Source: Arabidopsis thaliana
Lineage: Eukaryota > Streptophyta > Magnoliopsida > Brassicales > Brassicaceae
Direction: 5' to 3'
Assembly (NCBI RefSeq): GCF_000001735.4
Contig: NC_003074.8
Coordinates: 19,847,261 to 19,911,260 of the forward strand
Length of the DNA stretch: 64,000 nt
Positions 53,043 through 64,000 of the stretch are shown here, in pieces; the stretch's first letter is position 1, and each line of letters begins with the position of its first letter. Below the pieces are notes generated by a model. The model saw only the letters and a list, made by a program, of their open reading frames with translations, was not told the origin of the DNA and did no database searches. The position numbers were made by a program, and so were the translations under genes.

Positions 53043-55307
53043 ATGGCTTTCTCTTCATGTCTCAAATTCTATCCATTTTCTATCTCTCAAGCTGTAACCC
53101 TAACTCATCATTCCTTCTCTCTCAATCTAACTCCTCCTTCTTCTACCATCTCCTTCGCTTCTCCTCACTCAGCAGCTCTCTCCTCTACCGATGTCAAGCT
53201 TCTCGACTCACTCCGTAGCCAGCCTGATGATTCCGCCGCACTTCGTCTCTTTAATCTGGCCTCTAAGAAGCCAAATTTCTCACCTGAACCTGCTCTATAC
53301 GAAGAGATTCTCCTTCGGCTAGGTCGGTCTGGTTCGTTTGATGACATGAAGAAAATTCTTGAAGACATGAAGAGTTCCAGATGCGAAATGGGTACTTCTA
53401 CTTTCTTGATATTAATCGAGAGTTATGCTCAGTTCGAATTGCAAGATGAGATTTTAAGTGTTGTTGATTGGATGATTGACGAATTCGGGTTAAAACCCGA
53501 TACCCATTTTTATAACCGGATGTTGAATCTTCTCGTTGATGGGAATAGTCTGAAACTCGTTGAGATTTCTCACGCGAAGATGAGTGTCTGGGGGATTAAA
53601 CCAGATGTATCTACGTTTAATGTTTTGATCAAAGCTTTGTGTAGAGCTCATCAGCTTAGACCTGCGATTTTGATGTTGGAGGATATGCCTAGTTACGGTC
53701 TTGTTCCTGATGAGAAGACATTTACAACGGTTATGCAAGGCTATATTGAAGAAGGGGACTTGGATGGAGCTTTGAGGATTAGGGAACAGATGGTTGAGTT
53801 TGGTTGTTCATGGTCTAATGTGAGTGTTAATGTTATTGTTCATGGTTTTTGTAAGGAAGGGAGAGTCGAAGACGCTCTCAATTTCATTCAGGAGATGTCT
53901 AATCAAGACGGGTTTTTTCCGGATCAGTACACGTTTAATACGTTAGTTAATGGTTTGTGTAAAGCAGGGCATGTGAAGCATGCTATTGAGATTATGGATG
54001 TGATGCTTCAAGAAGGGTATGATCCAGATGTGTATACTTATAACTCGGTGATTTCGGGTTTGTGTAAGCTTGGAGAGGTGAAAGAAGCAGTGGAGGTTCT
54101 TGATCAGATGATTACTAGAGATTGTTCTCCGAACACGGTTACTTACAACACTTTGATCAGCACGTTATGTAAAGAGAATCAGGTCGAGGAAGCTACGGAG
54201 CTTGCCCGTGTTCTCACCAGCAAAGGGATCCTTCCTGACGTTTGTACATTTAACTCTTTGATCCAAGGTTTGTGTTTGACTAGGAATCACCGGGTTGCGA
54301 TGGAGTTGTTTGAAGAGATGAGGAGCAAAGGATGTGAGCCTGACGAGTTCACTTACAATATGCTGATTGATAGCTTATGCTCCAAAGGGAAGCTAGATGA
54401 AGCTCTGAACATGCTTAAACAAATGGAATTGAGTGGTTGTGCACGGAGTGTGATAACTTACAACACTTTGATTGATGGGTTTTGCAAAGCCAACAAGACT
54501 AGAGAAGCCGAGGAGATATTTGATGAGATGGAAGTACATGGAGTTTCAAGAAACTCTGTTACATACAACACACTCATCGATGGGCTTTGTAAAAGCAGGC
54601 GAGTAGAGGACGCGGCTCAGCTCATGGATCAAATGATTATGGAAGGACAGAAACCTGACAAGTACACATACAACTCGCTTTTAACACATTTCTGCAGAGG
54701 AGGTGACATAAAGAAAGCTGCGGATATCGTGCAAGCCATGACCTCAAATGGGTGTGAACCAGACATTGTGACCTATGGAACCTTGATAAGCGGTTTGTGT
54801 AAAGCTGGTAGAGTTGAAGTTGCAAGTAAGCTTTTGAGGTCAATTCAGATGAAAGGGATTAATTTGACACCGCATGCTTATAATCCGGTGATTCAAGGGT
54901 TGTTTAGAAAGAGGAAAACAACAGAAGCTATAAATTTGTTTAGAGAAATGCTTGAACAGAATGAAGCTCCACCAGATGCAGTATCCTACAGAATCGTTTT
55001 CCGTGGGCTATGTAATGGAGGTGGACCAATCCGTGAAGCAGTGGACTTTCTTGTTGAGCTGTTAGAGAAAGGATTTGTACCTGAGTTTTCTTCTTTGTAC
55101 ATGTTGGCTGAAGGTCTTCTCACTTTGTCAATGGAAGAAACACTAGTCAAGTTAGTGAACATGGTGATGCAGAAAGCTAGATTCTCGGAGGAAGAGGTTT
55201 CAATGGTGAAAGGTTTGCTTAAAATCAGGAAATTTCAGGACGCTTTGGCCACTCTTGGCGGCGTCTTGGACAGTCGCCAGCCGAGGAGAACCTACCGGTC
55301 AAGATGA
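53043..55307 (+). CDS. MEE40: P-class pentatricopeptide repeat protein MEE40
   Basis: Organelle RNA-binding protein of the PPR family, intronless, 754 aa from the ATG at 53043 (MAFSSCLKFYPF). An in-frame ATG at 53001 would add 14 residues, but the inner start gives the expected organelle transit peptide (Ser/Thr/Pro-rich, residues 1 to about 45). From about residue 75 to 690 runs a long tandem array of 35-residue repeats, with about 16 copies of the pattern PDVYTYNSVISGLCKLGEVK. Examples are SPNTVTYNTLISTLCK, EPDEFTYNMLIDSLC and EPDIVTYGTLISGLCK. No DYW or E domain is present, so an RNA-stabilising or processing role is likelier than editing. The name means maternal effect embryo arrest 40, from memory. 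Confidence 0.94.
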   Translation: MAFSSCLKFYPFSISQAVTLTHHSFSLNLTPPSSTISFASPHSAALSSTDVKLLDSLRSQPDDSAALRLFNLASKKPNFSPEPALYEEILLRLGRSGSFDDMKKILEDMKSSRCEMGTSTFLILIESYAQFELQDEILSVVDWMIDEFGLKPDTHFYNRMLNLLVDGNSLKLVEISHAKMSVWGIKPDVSTFNVLIKALCRAHQLRPAILMLEDMPSYGLVPDEKTFTTVMQGYIEEGDLDGALRIREQMVEFGCSWSNVSVNVIVHGFCKEGRVEDALNFIQEMSNQDGFFPDQYTFNTLVNGLCKAGHVKHAIEIMDVMLQEGYDPDVYTYNSVISGLCKLGEVKEAVEVLDQMITRDCSPNTVTYNTLISTLCKENQVEEATELARVLTSKGILPDVCTFNSLIQGLCLTRNHRVAMELFEEMRSKGCEPDEFTYNMLIDSLCSKGKLDEALNMLKQMELSGCARSVITYNTLIDGFCKANKTREAEEIFDEMEVHGVSRNSVTYNTLIDGLCKSRRVEDAAQLMDQMIMEGQKPDKYTYNSLLTHFCRGGDIKKAADIVQAMTSNGCEPDIVTYGTLISGLCKAGRVEVASKLLRSIQMKGINLTPHAYNPVIQGLFRKRKTTEAINLFREMLEQNEAPPDAVSYRIVFRGLCNGGGPIREAVDFLVELLEKGFVPEFSSLYMLAEGLLTLSMEETLVKLVNMVMQKARFSEEEVSMVKGLLKIRKFQDALATLGGVLDSRQPRRTYRSR

Positions 55308-56469
55308 TAGATACCTTTAGAAAAAGTATCGTTCCCAATTTCGTAGAAGATATGTATGATGTTATGAATATGATTTCCTATAAAGTTTTGGGGTAATTCA
55401 TCCATTTAATACTATGTTCGAAGACCAACATGCAGAAACAAAACGACAATGGAGTGTGCGGTGTTAGGTGTTCCTCATTCGTTGGGTCATCCTCTCTCGT
55501 CCACTTCTAGTCTCTATGGTCTCTCGTCCTTACTGTTTGTATATGTATTATGTAGGCTCCGATTGTTTTTGGCATTGATGCTAGCGTTTTCAGATTATTG
55601 ACTATAAGAGAAAAACCTAGACATGATCTCTTTTATTCTCCGGTTAACTTGGCAGATTTCAGACCAACCCGGTCAAATCCTGTGGTCCTATGGTCAGTCC
55701 ACTATGCTTCAATAACTATCCTCGGTCGTAATTTCAACCACAACCACAAGCGTCGTGTCCTCAACAATATACTGTATATGCTATAGTCATTATTGTTGGG
55801 GTCAGTGGGGTTCCGATTCTCCACTAAAACTTTTCTGGTATAAGTGTATGTTTGTTCAATCAAGCAGATCAGTCCACATATGTATCAGTAGATGACGGTT
55901 TCGTCACTCGTAGATAAATTATCATTGCCACTTGTATCACTACTTCCACATCCACTAGTGGATTTTGTATGGATCACACCAAAACATTCTTTGAACCTAC
56001 TATATACTTTTACCCTTTATAGAATAGTGCCAAAACAAGATAATTTATGCGTTTCGAGAACCAAAACATTATCACGCTACGAACAACGGAACAAGGCAAT
56101 TTTGAGAAAAAGAATGTTCAGTTGTGGTTACAGTTGAAGATAAATTTAAATTGTGAAAGACTAAAACCGAAAATCTTTAGCAAACAATCGGCTATGGATC
56201 TTGTACAAATACGTTACTCCTTAACACATGAAGAAAAGATATCAAGAAACCGCCAACTTATGAAGAAAAACGCAGACCTGTGGGTATGGATGAACATGGT
56301 TTTAAGATGAAGACCATTCTTATCTTCTATTCAGACCACGATGGTCCCAGCCTTAATTAATTATACACTTCTCACCGGCATTCTGAATCACCTATCCGAA
56401 GAAAGATGAATATAACGTTACTGCTATATTTAACTGTTAAAGCTACATGACCTTAAAGGTTGCTTACCC
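55308..56469. terminator. Tail-to-tail spacer, 1.16 kb
   Basis: Holds the 3' ends of MEE40 and AGD6. Short ORFs (62-87 codons) are AT-rich and unmatched. No repeat or RNA gene seen. Confidence 0.5.
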
Positions 56470-58159
56470 TTAGAGAAAACCTCCACCAGTCCAAGCGGTG
56501 TCTGATTTCCCGTTGTGACCAGCAGATTTCTTATCGCCTGCACTTTGGTAATGACCATCGAACCCATCATCTTTGGCATCATGATCATCCCAACCAGTCC
56601 AACCATCATCATCATTAGAAGCAGATGACCCCTTTGGAGCTACTGCTTCTGTCTTCTTATTCTCATTCTCTCCCCAACTATCCCAAGAATTTGAATTCTG
56701 CGAGTTGTTGTAATGACCACTTGTCGATGATGATTGTGGCCTTCCTCCTCCAACAGATGAATTCGCTGCTTTGTTCCCATTTCCAAAGTTCTGGTAGTAA
56801 CCATTGCCCTCATTTTCACTCTGCTGATTCCAGCTTGTTGATCCTTCTTTAGTAAACTCTTCTACCTTCTGTGTCGCCATTGCCATTACTCCTTTCATGA
56901 TTCCCCATGTCCTATGTCCTATCTCTGTTGTCTTATTAGCAACTACATTTACAGTTTCACTCACCTTGTGATCATACCCACCTTCCTTCACCTGCAATAA
57001 AATGGTTTCTTATCTGATTTTGACTCCACTTTTCCAAAACTCTATTGCCAGCAGTATTATGGTAAACAAGAATTCTACAGAGAGCATCTAAGAATTGTGC
57101 TTTCTACAGAGTTAAAGATTCTCACTAGACGTGTCGTTGAGGCATCAAGCAACGCAGTAACTAGATATTTCACAAACTCTATGCAAATCAAGCAGAGAGT
57201 ACAGATAGTTAGTTACCTTGGATGTGAACTCCTTGGTTCCTGTTTGAACAACACTAGCAGCTGACTGAGCTGCAGATGCAGCAACCAGAGACAGTCTTCC
57301 AAAACCCTTAGCAATTTTTAAACACGAATCAACACACAAAACGTAATTCACCGAATTCAAAAAGGAATTGCAAAACATTCATTCAATTCACCTGAGAAAC
57401 AACGGAGAAAACATCATCCTGTTGATTATTTCTCGGTGGTGGAGCCGAGCTTGATCCGAATCCTACATACTTGCCACCTTGCGAAGGAGGAAGACCTTCA
57501 GGCTTAGACTCATTCTCCGCCATTCTCCTCGCGAAGAAACTCTCTTTCCCAGCGGCAGAAGCCTCAAGCTGCGATCGCGTGTAGATATCCTCCGACGACT
57601 TTGACTTCACATGTGCACCTTCTCTATTTCCCGATGCCCTGAAATCATTCGCTGACTGATTCCTTCTCATATCAGATTTGTAAGAATCATCGTTATCCCA
57701 ACTATCCCATCCTCCATTGTTATTGTTATTGTTGTTTCCGTAACCGCCCTGAGCCAACGGAGGCTTCTTATTCGCTTCCTTAACAACTGGCGGATCATTC
57801 CATGGTCTACCTTCAGCTAAAGCTTGGATCCGGTCACGATACACAGAAGCAGCGTTCGAATTGTACTTGGAGATAATATCTGTCTCCTTAGCGATTCCGT
57901 ATTGCGCGAAGAATTTGTTGAGCCGTTCGTTACCACCAGCTTCCATTTTCTTAATCTGGATCGCAGACCATGAATCCATGGTTACGGATCTGACGAAGGA
58001 TATGTGAACGCCTAAGCCTCGGTGTTTCCCGGAGCATTCCAAACACATGAAGATTCCGTACGAAACCGACGCCCATTGAGGATTCTTCTGAGCGCAATCG
58101 ACACATACCTTGTTTTCAGGCTGAGATTGGAGAGTTCGTAATTGTCTCGTCGCCGCCAT
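56470..58159 (-). CDS. AGD6: ARF GTPase-activating protein AGD6
   Basis: Stimulates GTP hydrolysis by ARF GTPases in Golgi vesicle traffic. Three in-phase exons: 57392-58159, 57217-57306, 56470-56991; 459 aa. The N-terminal ARF-GAP zinc finger has Cys19, Cys22, Cys39 and Cys42 (CVDC, CLEC) followed by KHRGLGVH with the catalytic Arg47. A Gly/Asn-rich linker follows with [10 protein letters not shown], then a helical segment, [20 protein letters not shown], probably amphipathic and membrane-curvature sensing as in ArfGAP1 relatives (inference). The C-terminus is Gly/Ser/Trp-rich ([11 protein letters not shown]) and ends TAWTGGGFL. The AGD number is from memory of gene order. Confidence 0.95.
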
Positions 58160-58565
58160 GTTTCCCGGAGCTCCGAACGATGATCAATCCAACCTGAATC
58201 AGATCTAATCCAAATCTCGCAGACTTGTGCTGCTCAGATTGATGCGTTTTTTTTTCTTTTCCGTTTTTTCTCTTCTTCCTAATAAATGTTCGGGGTTTTT
58301 TTTGGTACGTGTCTCTGGCACGTGAGAGGTTTCCGGTAGTTTCTCAAATGGCCCAAATGATAATTGTATTTACTATTTAGTCCAAATATGAAATTATATG
58401 TAGACGATGCCCAAGATGCCCAATCATGGTTATTTATATGTAGACGATCTTACAATTCTTACTCAAGAGCTATCTATATATTGTAGATAAACTACATCTT
58501 CAACTAACCACTTTAACCATGCATTAAGCCGAAGTTTAAGTACTAGATCAATTTATTTATTGTTA
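58160..58565. other. AGD6 leader and promoter, CHX20 3' side
   Basis: 406 bp. The AGD6 leader is pyrimidine-rich on the minus strand to about 58290. The rest is AT-rich 3' flank of CHX20. Nothing else seen. Confidence 0.5.
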
Positions 58566-61500
58566 TCATACATTTGTGTCTCCGTTAATACTTAGAGAAG
58601 ACTCACTAACAATTTTGGAAACCGTAATATCCTCTACATGAGCTTTGTTGTGTTGTTGAACCACAAGGATTGATGGAATGATGTGGTTGATCGAAGAGGC
58701 GAGCACGTCTCCGATAGGACCTAACTCAGGATGTTCAGCTTGACGCTCAGCTAATGCCGCCACCTCGGCCGACGGTATCCTCCCTCTTCCAACCACTATT
58801 AGATCAAAGTCTTTACTCTGTCCTATTGACAGTATTTCTTCAATGATGTTGTTTGGTTCCTTTTCTTTGTACTCCACCATTTCTTTCCATTTGCTCTTGA
58901 AGTCTTCCAATGCCCCTTCGTCTAATTCCTATAATTATTTTTCCAAGAAAGAAAGCTATAGTTATATTTGTCATAACTGGTATATAAACATAGGGGATCA
59001 AAAGAGATTTACCTTTTCTTTTTCTGGATCCACGTTGGTTGTTAAAAAGGCATAGTTCTTCTCCTTGCCTTTAGACGGTGCCGGTCGTAAAGTGACGGCG
59101 GTACTCCTCAACGTTTCTCTTACCAAAAACCTAATAACGGTAACTTTAACGGCCGGATGCTCAGCCATTCTCCCGCCGAGCTCTATAGACTCACGGTCAT
59201 CAGGCCCACCAAAGAAAATCACACAAACCCTTTCAACCACATTCGACCCATCTAAGCTCAAAGTTTGGGCCTCAATGGACCCAAGTCCACGGTCTACAAG
59301 AACCGCCACCGAACACGGCGCATTCTTCAAAACCCTTTGGTTAACCAATCGCCAACCATGACCAACGTTTTCCGGTACGTTTCCATCTCCTCCTCCGTCT
59401 TGGTGGTGGTGGCTATGACCATGATCAGCGTTCCATCGTTTGTGGAAAGGTAAAATGATCATTGTGACCCTCTTGGTATCTGCCATGTGGCAAATGTCTT
59501 CGTGCATTGTGGGTAATGGAGAGACTGCGGTGATGGGCCGGACTGCGACCCGGCCTAGTTGACGATAGGCTTCGAAGCCTCCTATGACGTTGCTGTGACG
59601 CTCACCATGACGGTAACGGTGAACGAAAGGAAGTCCGTTTTTACGGGCTCTTTGCACCATTATGATTGACGAAGACCGTTCCGTTAGTTCCATCAGATGC
59701 ATCACAAACAGCTTTAGCCGTAGTATCTGCCAAAACAAATACGACTTTTTAAATTATTAACCAAGATTATAAATTATTACCCAGCTGATTTTTAATTTTA
59801 ACTATACAAAATGTGTGTAATTATACGTAGGATACATTTTCATTGAGCATTTCAATGATATCTTAATTTTCTGATATAACTCTTATCATAGATTTACAAA
59901 TTTAAATATAGATTATTGTAACGTAAAAATATAAAAGAAAGGTAATTTACCTTGGTGGTTCGGATGGACTCGACGAGAGAGATGAGGGAGGAGACATTGG
60001 CTGGGCCGTGGAGGCAGGCTAGGATGCGAAGCTCTTCCTTGGTGGAGTCTTGGCTCGCCGACAAGTCTTTTAGTTTGCGGTGGGTGCCACGTGCCGGCTT
60101 GTAAATGGCCATTACAGTAGGCGTCGTTATGAACGTTGTGAAGAGTGCCATTAGCACTAGTATTGCAAACGTCTCGTCGTTTAGTACCTGGTTAAAGTCA
60201 ACCCCGCGTACAAACAGTTTAATTAAAAATAACCACACTTACTACATTAATGGGTAATCATTATTTCACTTTATTGTTGCATTATGAAGAAGATCATAAA
60301 TCTGCAAGTGGATCAGTAAGTGACGATTACGTAAACATTGGCCCATTCGAAAAGGTATATTCGTATAAAGTTTTCATGCAGAAAAAAAAATAAAAATAAA
60401 GTTTTCATGCATGCATATATATGACTAGTCCTTAATTGATCAGTTTTTCTTTATTACCCCAAAACAATAAGAAACGCCTTTATAATAAAAGTGTAGTATA
60501 TAACTATAATCTTTGTTGGGAAGACACGTTTAAACAAAAAATTTTATATACTACATATTTCCAGAAGCATTATAGTATAATCTTGCACATATATTTAAGA
60601 TAAAAATGTTTATTTCGGAGGTGACAAAAGAATCACGGACTAATGTTTTGAAGCTACCATTGCTAACTGCATCATCTTCGATGCACATAGTAAACTTAGC
60701 TATCAAATTGCAACCGTGTCCATCAGTCTATGATTAATGAACTGCAGATTTGTATTATGGTGACTAATATTACTATACAACGGTTGAGAGCAAACCTAGC
60801 TATCAAATTGCAACCGTGTCTATTATAGTGATAGTAAACCTAGCAGCCCGGCTCAATATTTTATTGGGCCCTGTGCTACAAACAAAAATAGCCCTTAAAT
60901 CTAAACAAAATAACTTTATGTGACATGTGTTTACTGTATTTTTATTTTAAACTTATTATCTTTTATTTTGGTGGTTGTTTTTTTTGTAGTTTTCCCCTTA
61001 AAAAAAAAAAAACTGCAAACTAGAAGACTTAAAATTAAGAAAAAAAAATGAGGACCCTGTGTACTAGCACCTCTGGCACTCCCCTAGAGCCGGGCCTGCC
61101 TAGCTATCAATTTGAATTTATACAACGGTTGGTTAATGTTCAAATAAAACATAAGCAATTTTACTATTCCGGATCCCCGACCAGCCTACCAATATTGAGC
61201 GGACCGGACGCATATACACATGGATCCAACTAGAACCTAAATTTTTAAATATATCTAAACACCCTAAAATAAAGGTATAGATGCGATTAAATCAATATAA
61301 TAATCGTATTTTGTTTTATATGCTTTATCCACTAAACATGATCAAATAACTTTAGTGTTACTAGGTTTTTTATATTTATAATATTCATCAGATAACTAAA
61401 AGCGTAAACAAGAACCTTAAAAAATCAGAAAAAAGGAAGACAAAACTAACCTTTTTCTCCTTGCCTATGTTGAGTACAATGAGCTCCACTAAACCTTTAG

Positions 61501-62767
61501 TATTCATCAAGAAACCAAGTGTCAACGCCTCTCTCGCCGGAACTTTAACCATCACCGCCACAACAAAAGTTCCGACTATCTTCCCGGCACAAGCCGTAAC
61601 AACAACAAGACCCAACATCCCCCACGACTCAGCTCCTCTAATCTTAGCCACGTCAGTCTTCAAACCACTCGTAGCGAAATAAAGCGGTAAGAGTAAACCG
61701 GAAACAAAATCCTCAATTCGTTCAATCAATCGCTGACCAAACTCTCCATCTTTCGGTATAGTCAAACCGAAAACAAACGCTCCAAAAATCGAATGAATCC
61801 CAATTAAATCCGTCGCGAAACCGGAAACCATAACACCGGCTAACGTCAAACACACGTAAGACTCGCGTACGACGTCGTTTTCAGGAGATCCACGTTTCGC
61901 GACCCATTTCATTCCGGGTCGGATCACAACCAACATAAAAACCACAAACCCAGCGCCCGATAACAAAACCCACAACGACACTAACGGACTCTTTTTCTCT
62001 CCACCTCCCTCACCGCCATTACCCGCTAACGCAACCGCTAAAGCGAGTAAAATCCACGCGGCTACATCGTTAAAAGCGGCTGCAGCCATCGCGGTTTCTC
62101 CTATCTGAGTCGTTAAAAGCTTGAGCTCTGCTAAAATACGCGCAAGTACCGGAAAAGCTGTGATCGAGAGTGCGACTCCCATGAAAACGAGAAACTCGGC
62201 GTAACCTGGTTTATCCGCGGCGGTGTAGAGAGTGTTACGGATCACAAACGCGACTCCGACGCCGGCGATAAACGGTAGTGTAATTCCAGCGACTGCGATT
62301 CCGAAAGCGCGTTTGCCGCTTCGTCGGATCGATGATAAATCGAGTTCTAGACCGACGAGGAAGAGGAAGAAGAGAAGTCCTATGCTCGCGACGGATTCGA
62401 GTATCGGCATACTCCATTTCGGAAATATACGGTCCATGTACGCCATGTTTCTACCTAAAGCCGATGGTCCTAACAAAATCCCTCCCTGAAGAAGAAGACG
62501 ATGGCAGAATTGTAAATTAAGAAGATTATTATGGTAAAATTGTAAATAGTTAGTGTGTGTGGGGTTAGAGTGTAATTTTTAACGTACGACAATCTCGGCG
62601 ATGACTTTGGGTTGACGGAGAGGTTTGAATAAGACGGCGAGGAAGCGACTGACGGCGATGATTAACGCCGTTTGGACGATGAGTAACGGAAAAGCGAAGT
62701 TTAAAGGATTGTCGCCTTGCCATACTCCGTTAGATGAGGTTTTCACGGAGGTTATGTTGAAGGGCAT
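58566..62767 (-). CDS. CHX20: Cation/H+ exchanger CHX20
   Basis: CPA2-family K+/H+ antiporter; I recall CHX20 acting in guard-cell endomembranes during stomatal opening. Five in-phase exons: 62588-62767, 61451-62485, 59951-60187, 59013-59726, 58566-58928; 842 aa. About 12 membrane spans lie in residues 25-440, from FAFPLLIVQTALIIAVSRFL to TFAILVLMALFTTFITTPTV. The family motifs GGILLGPSALGR and AAAAFNDVAAW are present, the latter with the conserved Asp used in exchange. The soluble C-terminal half (about 440-842) has two nucleotide-binding-like folds, including RILACLHGPANVSSLISLVE and VCVIFFGGPDDRES near its start and middle and DFDLIVVGRGRI near the end. Intron 2 (60188-61450) is 1263 bp, far longer than the others, because it contains repeats and a mobile element. 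Confidence 0.96.
60689..60843. repeat. Diverged direct repeats in CHX20 intron 2
   Basis: A 34-35 bp unit containing CTATCAAATTGCAACCGTGT occurs at 60689-60723 and 60790-60823, about 101 bp apart. A third unit starts at 60833 (AGTAAACCTAGC), is cut by an insertion, and resumes at 61099 (CCTAGCTATCAATTTG). ACAACGGTTG recurs before the second unit and after the third. Confidence 0.8.
60844..61098. mobile_element. Small non-autonomous DNA element (hAT-like) in CHX20 intron 2
   Basis: About 255 bp bounded by short inverted ends: CAGCCCGGCTC at the left and GAGCCGGGCCTG at the right, the inverse with one extra base. Flanking CCTAG(C) is duplicated (60839-60844 and 61099-61104). The insertion interrupts the third copy of a local repeat, so the empty-site sequence is visible in the other copies. 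It has no coding capacity. CAG...CTG ends fit hAT elements, but the duplication is 5-6 bp rather than 8, so the superfamily is tentative. Confidence 0.75.
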
Positions 62768-64000
62768 TTTGGGGATTTCAAAGGACTCTCTTATCGACGA
62801 CTTTTTTTTTTTGTTTTGTTCTCGTCTATATTTGGAACATGTGATATAGTTCAAGTATGAAGAAGATATGTGAAGAAATTTATAGGCAAAAATTATAAAT
62901 GTATTGGTTTGAAGATTCAAAAAAGTAATTATGTTGTTACTTGTAATTTTGGTGCATCTCACGTGTGACTAGACCTTGAGTGGAAGTATTTGGTTTTTTT
63001 TTTTTTTCTTATGATATTTGTTTTTTTAGTAGAAAATTTAAAAACCATTAGATTTTGGGTGCTATAATTAGAAACCATCTATGTCTTTGAATTGTTCATG
63101 TTTACAATAAAGTATAGAAAGTAAAAATCTACTCAAAAACAATTTGTGGTTGCTATAACTCATTCTTATCAGTTTTATTTCAAGCAAAACTAATAACATA
63201 AATTTAGTATTGAGAAGAAAAAAAGAAACAACTCGTCTCACAGACGGAAATTGCAAACTAAAATAAGAGTGGCTTATCACCGAAGCAGGAATCATGTGAG
63301 TCAAACGTGGGACGCGAGAGATGGGCGTTGACAAATGCTGCGTCGGCGTGGATGGGTTTTACAAGTGCAACCAAATTGACACGTATCTATGACTTCTCAT
63401 ATATTCCAAAGTATTTCGATATAAGTTGGCAATATTTTCATTAAATAGAGCTGTTGATTTTTCCAAGAAGTGGTATCTCAATTCTGCTTGGTATTTACGA
63501 CTTTCCTAACTTTTTATCTAGTTTAGATTGTTCGTCAAGTTTGAAATAAAACTGTTGATAATAGCTATGACTATCATATACAGTATGAAAAAATTAAGAG
63601 TTAGATTGTGGCAAAGAGACATCTGAAATTGTAGAAATAAAGGATCTAAAGCAGTGGACTGCCTCGAAGATGCTATAAATTTTGTAATCACACTTTATTT
63701 CGACCATTTCATGGTTAAGTAATTATGTATGTTTGTGGTTTAAGATTAATATAATGATCACACGGTTTTCTATTAGATGTTTTGGAGCGTTAGTTACTTT
63801 TGTGCATATTATCTTAAGGATCTCTCAAATCCGATTGACGCGATAAAAAGGTCACCAAAAGTTATAGACTCGAAATCCATATTTTCTGACCTACCTAATG
63901 GTCGAAATATTAGTCCAAGACACATATCCAATGGAAAAAAACTTATTTAAATTTTTTAAGAGAAACTACGTCAATCATATTACTTTTTAAAAGTTTAGAT
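62768..64000. other. CHX20 promoter and intergenic DNA to the right edge
   Basis: The CHX20 leader lies just upstream of 62767 on the minus strand. Beyond it is AT-rich DNA with poly-T near 62995. Short ORFs are unsupported. The next gene is not reached. Confidence 0.5.

Overview
Nuclear DNA of a flowering plant, almost certainly Arabidopsis thaliana chromosome 3. I recognise an unbroken run of genes matching, from memory, AGI loci At3g53540 to At3g53720. Locus names are recall; gene models, splice junctions and motifs were read from the sequence. Introns have GT-AG borders, spacers are AT-rich, and the proteins are typical plant families. There is no prokaryotic, viral or CRISPR content.

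Layout. 1-3.7 kb: TRM19-like gene (-), running off the left edge. 3.7-9.5 kb: a gene-poor AT-rich block holding a decayed duplicate of a TPR gene and a direct repeat. 9.5-11.05 kb: a damaged F-box/FBD gene (+), followed by a 0.2 kb retroposon with target-site duplications. 12.7-13.7 kb: plastid TPR protein (-). 14.2-16.9 kb: AFC1 LAMMER kinase (-), head-to-head with 17.5-19.6 kb diaminopimelate epimerase (+). 20.1-25.3 kb: LRR receptor kinase (-), with a dead LRR-kinase exon upstream. 28.3 kb: ZAT18 zinc finger (+). 29.3-31.0 kb: RABE1a/RAB8 GTPase (-). 34.2-36.0 kb: soluble pyrophosphatase PPA4 (+). 36.7 kb: acidic protein of unknown function (+). 39.7-41.7 kb: intronless PRP4-like kinase (-), head-to-head with 42.1 kb histone H2B (+). 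43.8-45.0 kb: basic-tailed protein of unknown function (+). 45.6-50.2 kb: PHD-finger/GNAT protein (-). 51.7-52.8 kb: RBR-type RING protein (-), head-to-head with 53.0-55.3 kb PPR protein MEE40 (+). 56.5-58.2 kb: ARF-GAP AGD6 (-). 58.6-62.8 kb: cation/H+ exchanger CHX20 (-). The last 1.2 kb is intergenic.

The genes are independent housekeeping and regulatory loci, not an operon or gene cluster. Three head-to-head pairs (AFC1/DAP epimerase, PRP4-like/H2B, RBR/PPR) share short promoters. I found no convincing undescribed system. The material least covered by ordinary gene annotation is small-scale genome decay: a partial TPR duplication, an LRR-exon relic, a TIR-bounded insertion inside a repeat in CHX20 intron 2, a LINE-like retroposon, a near-perfect histone type I promoter element, and two overlapping uORFs ending four bases before the inferred TRM19 start.
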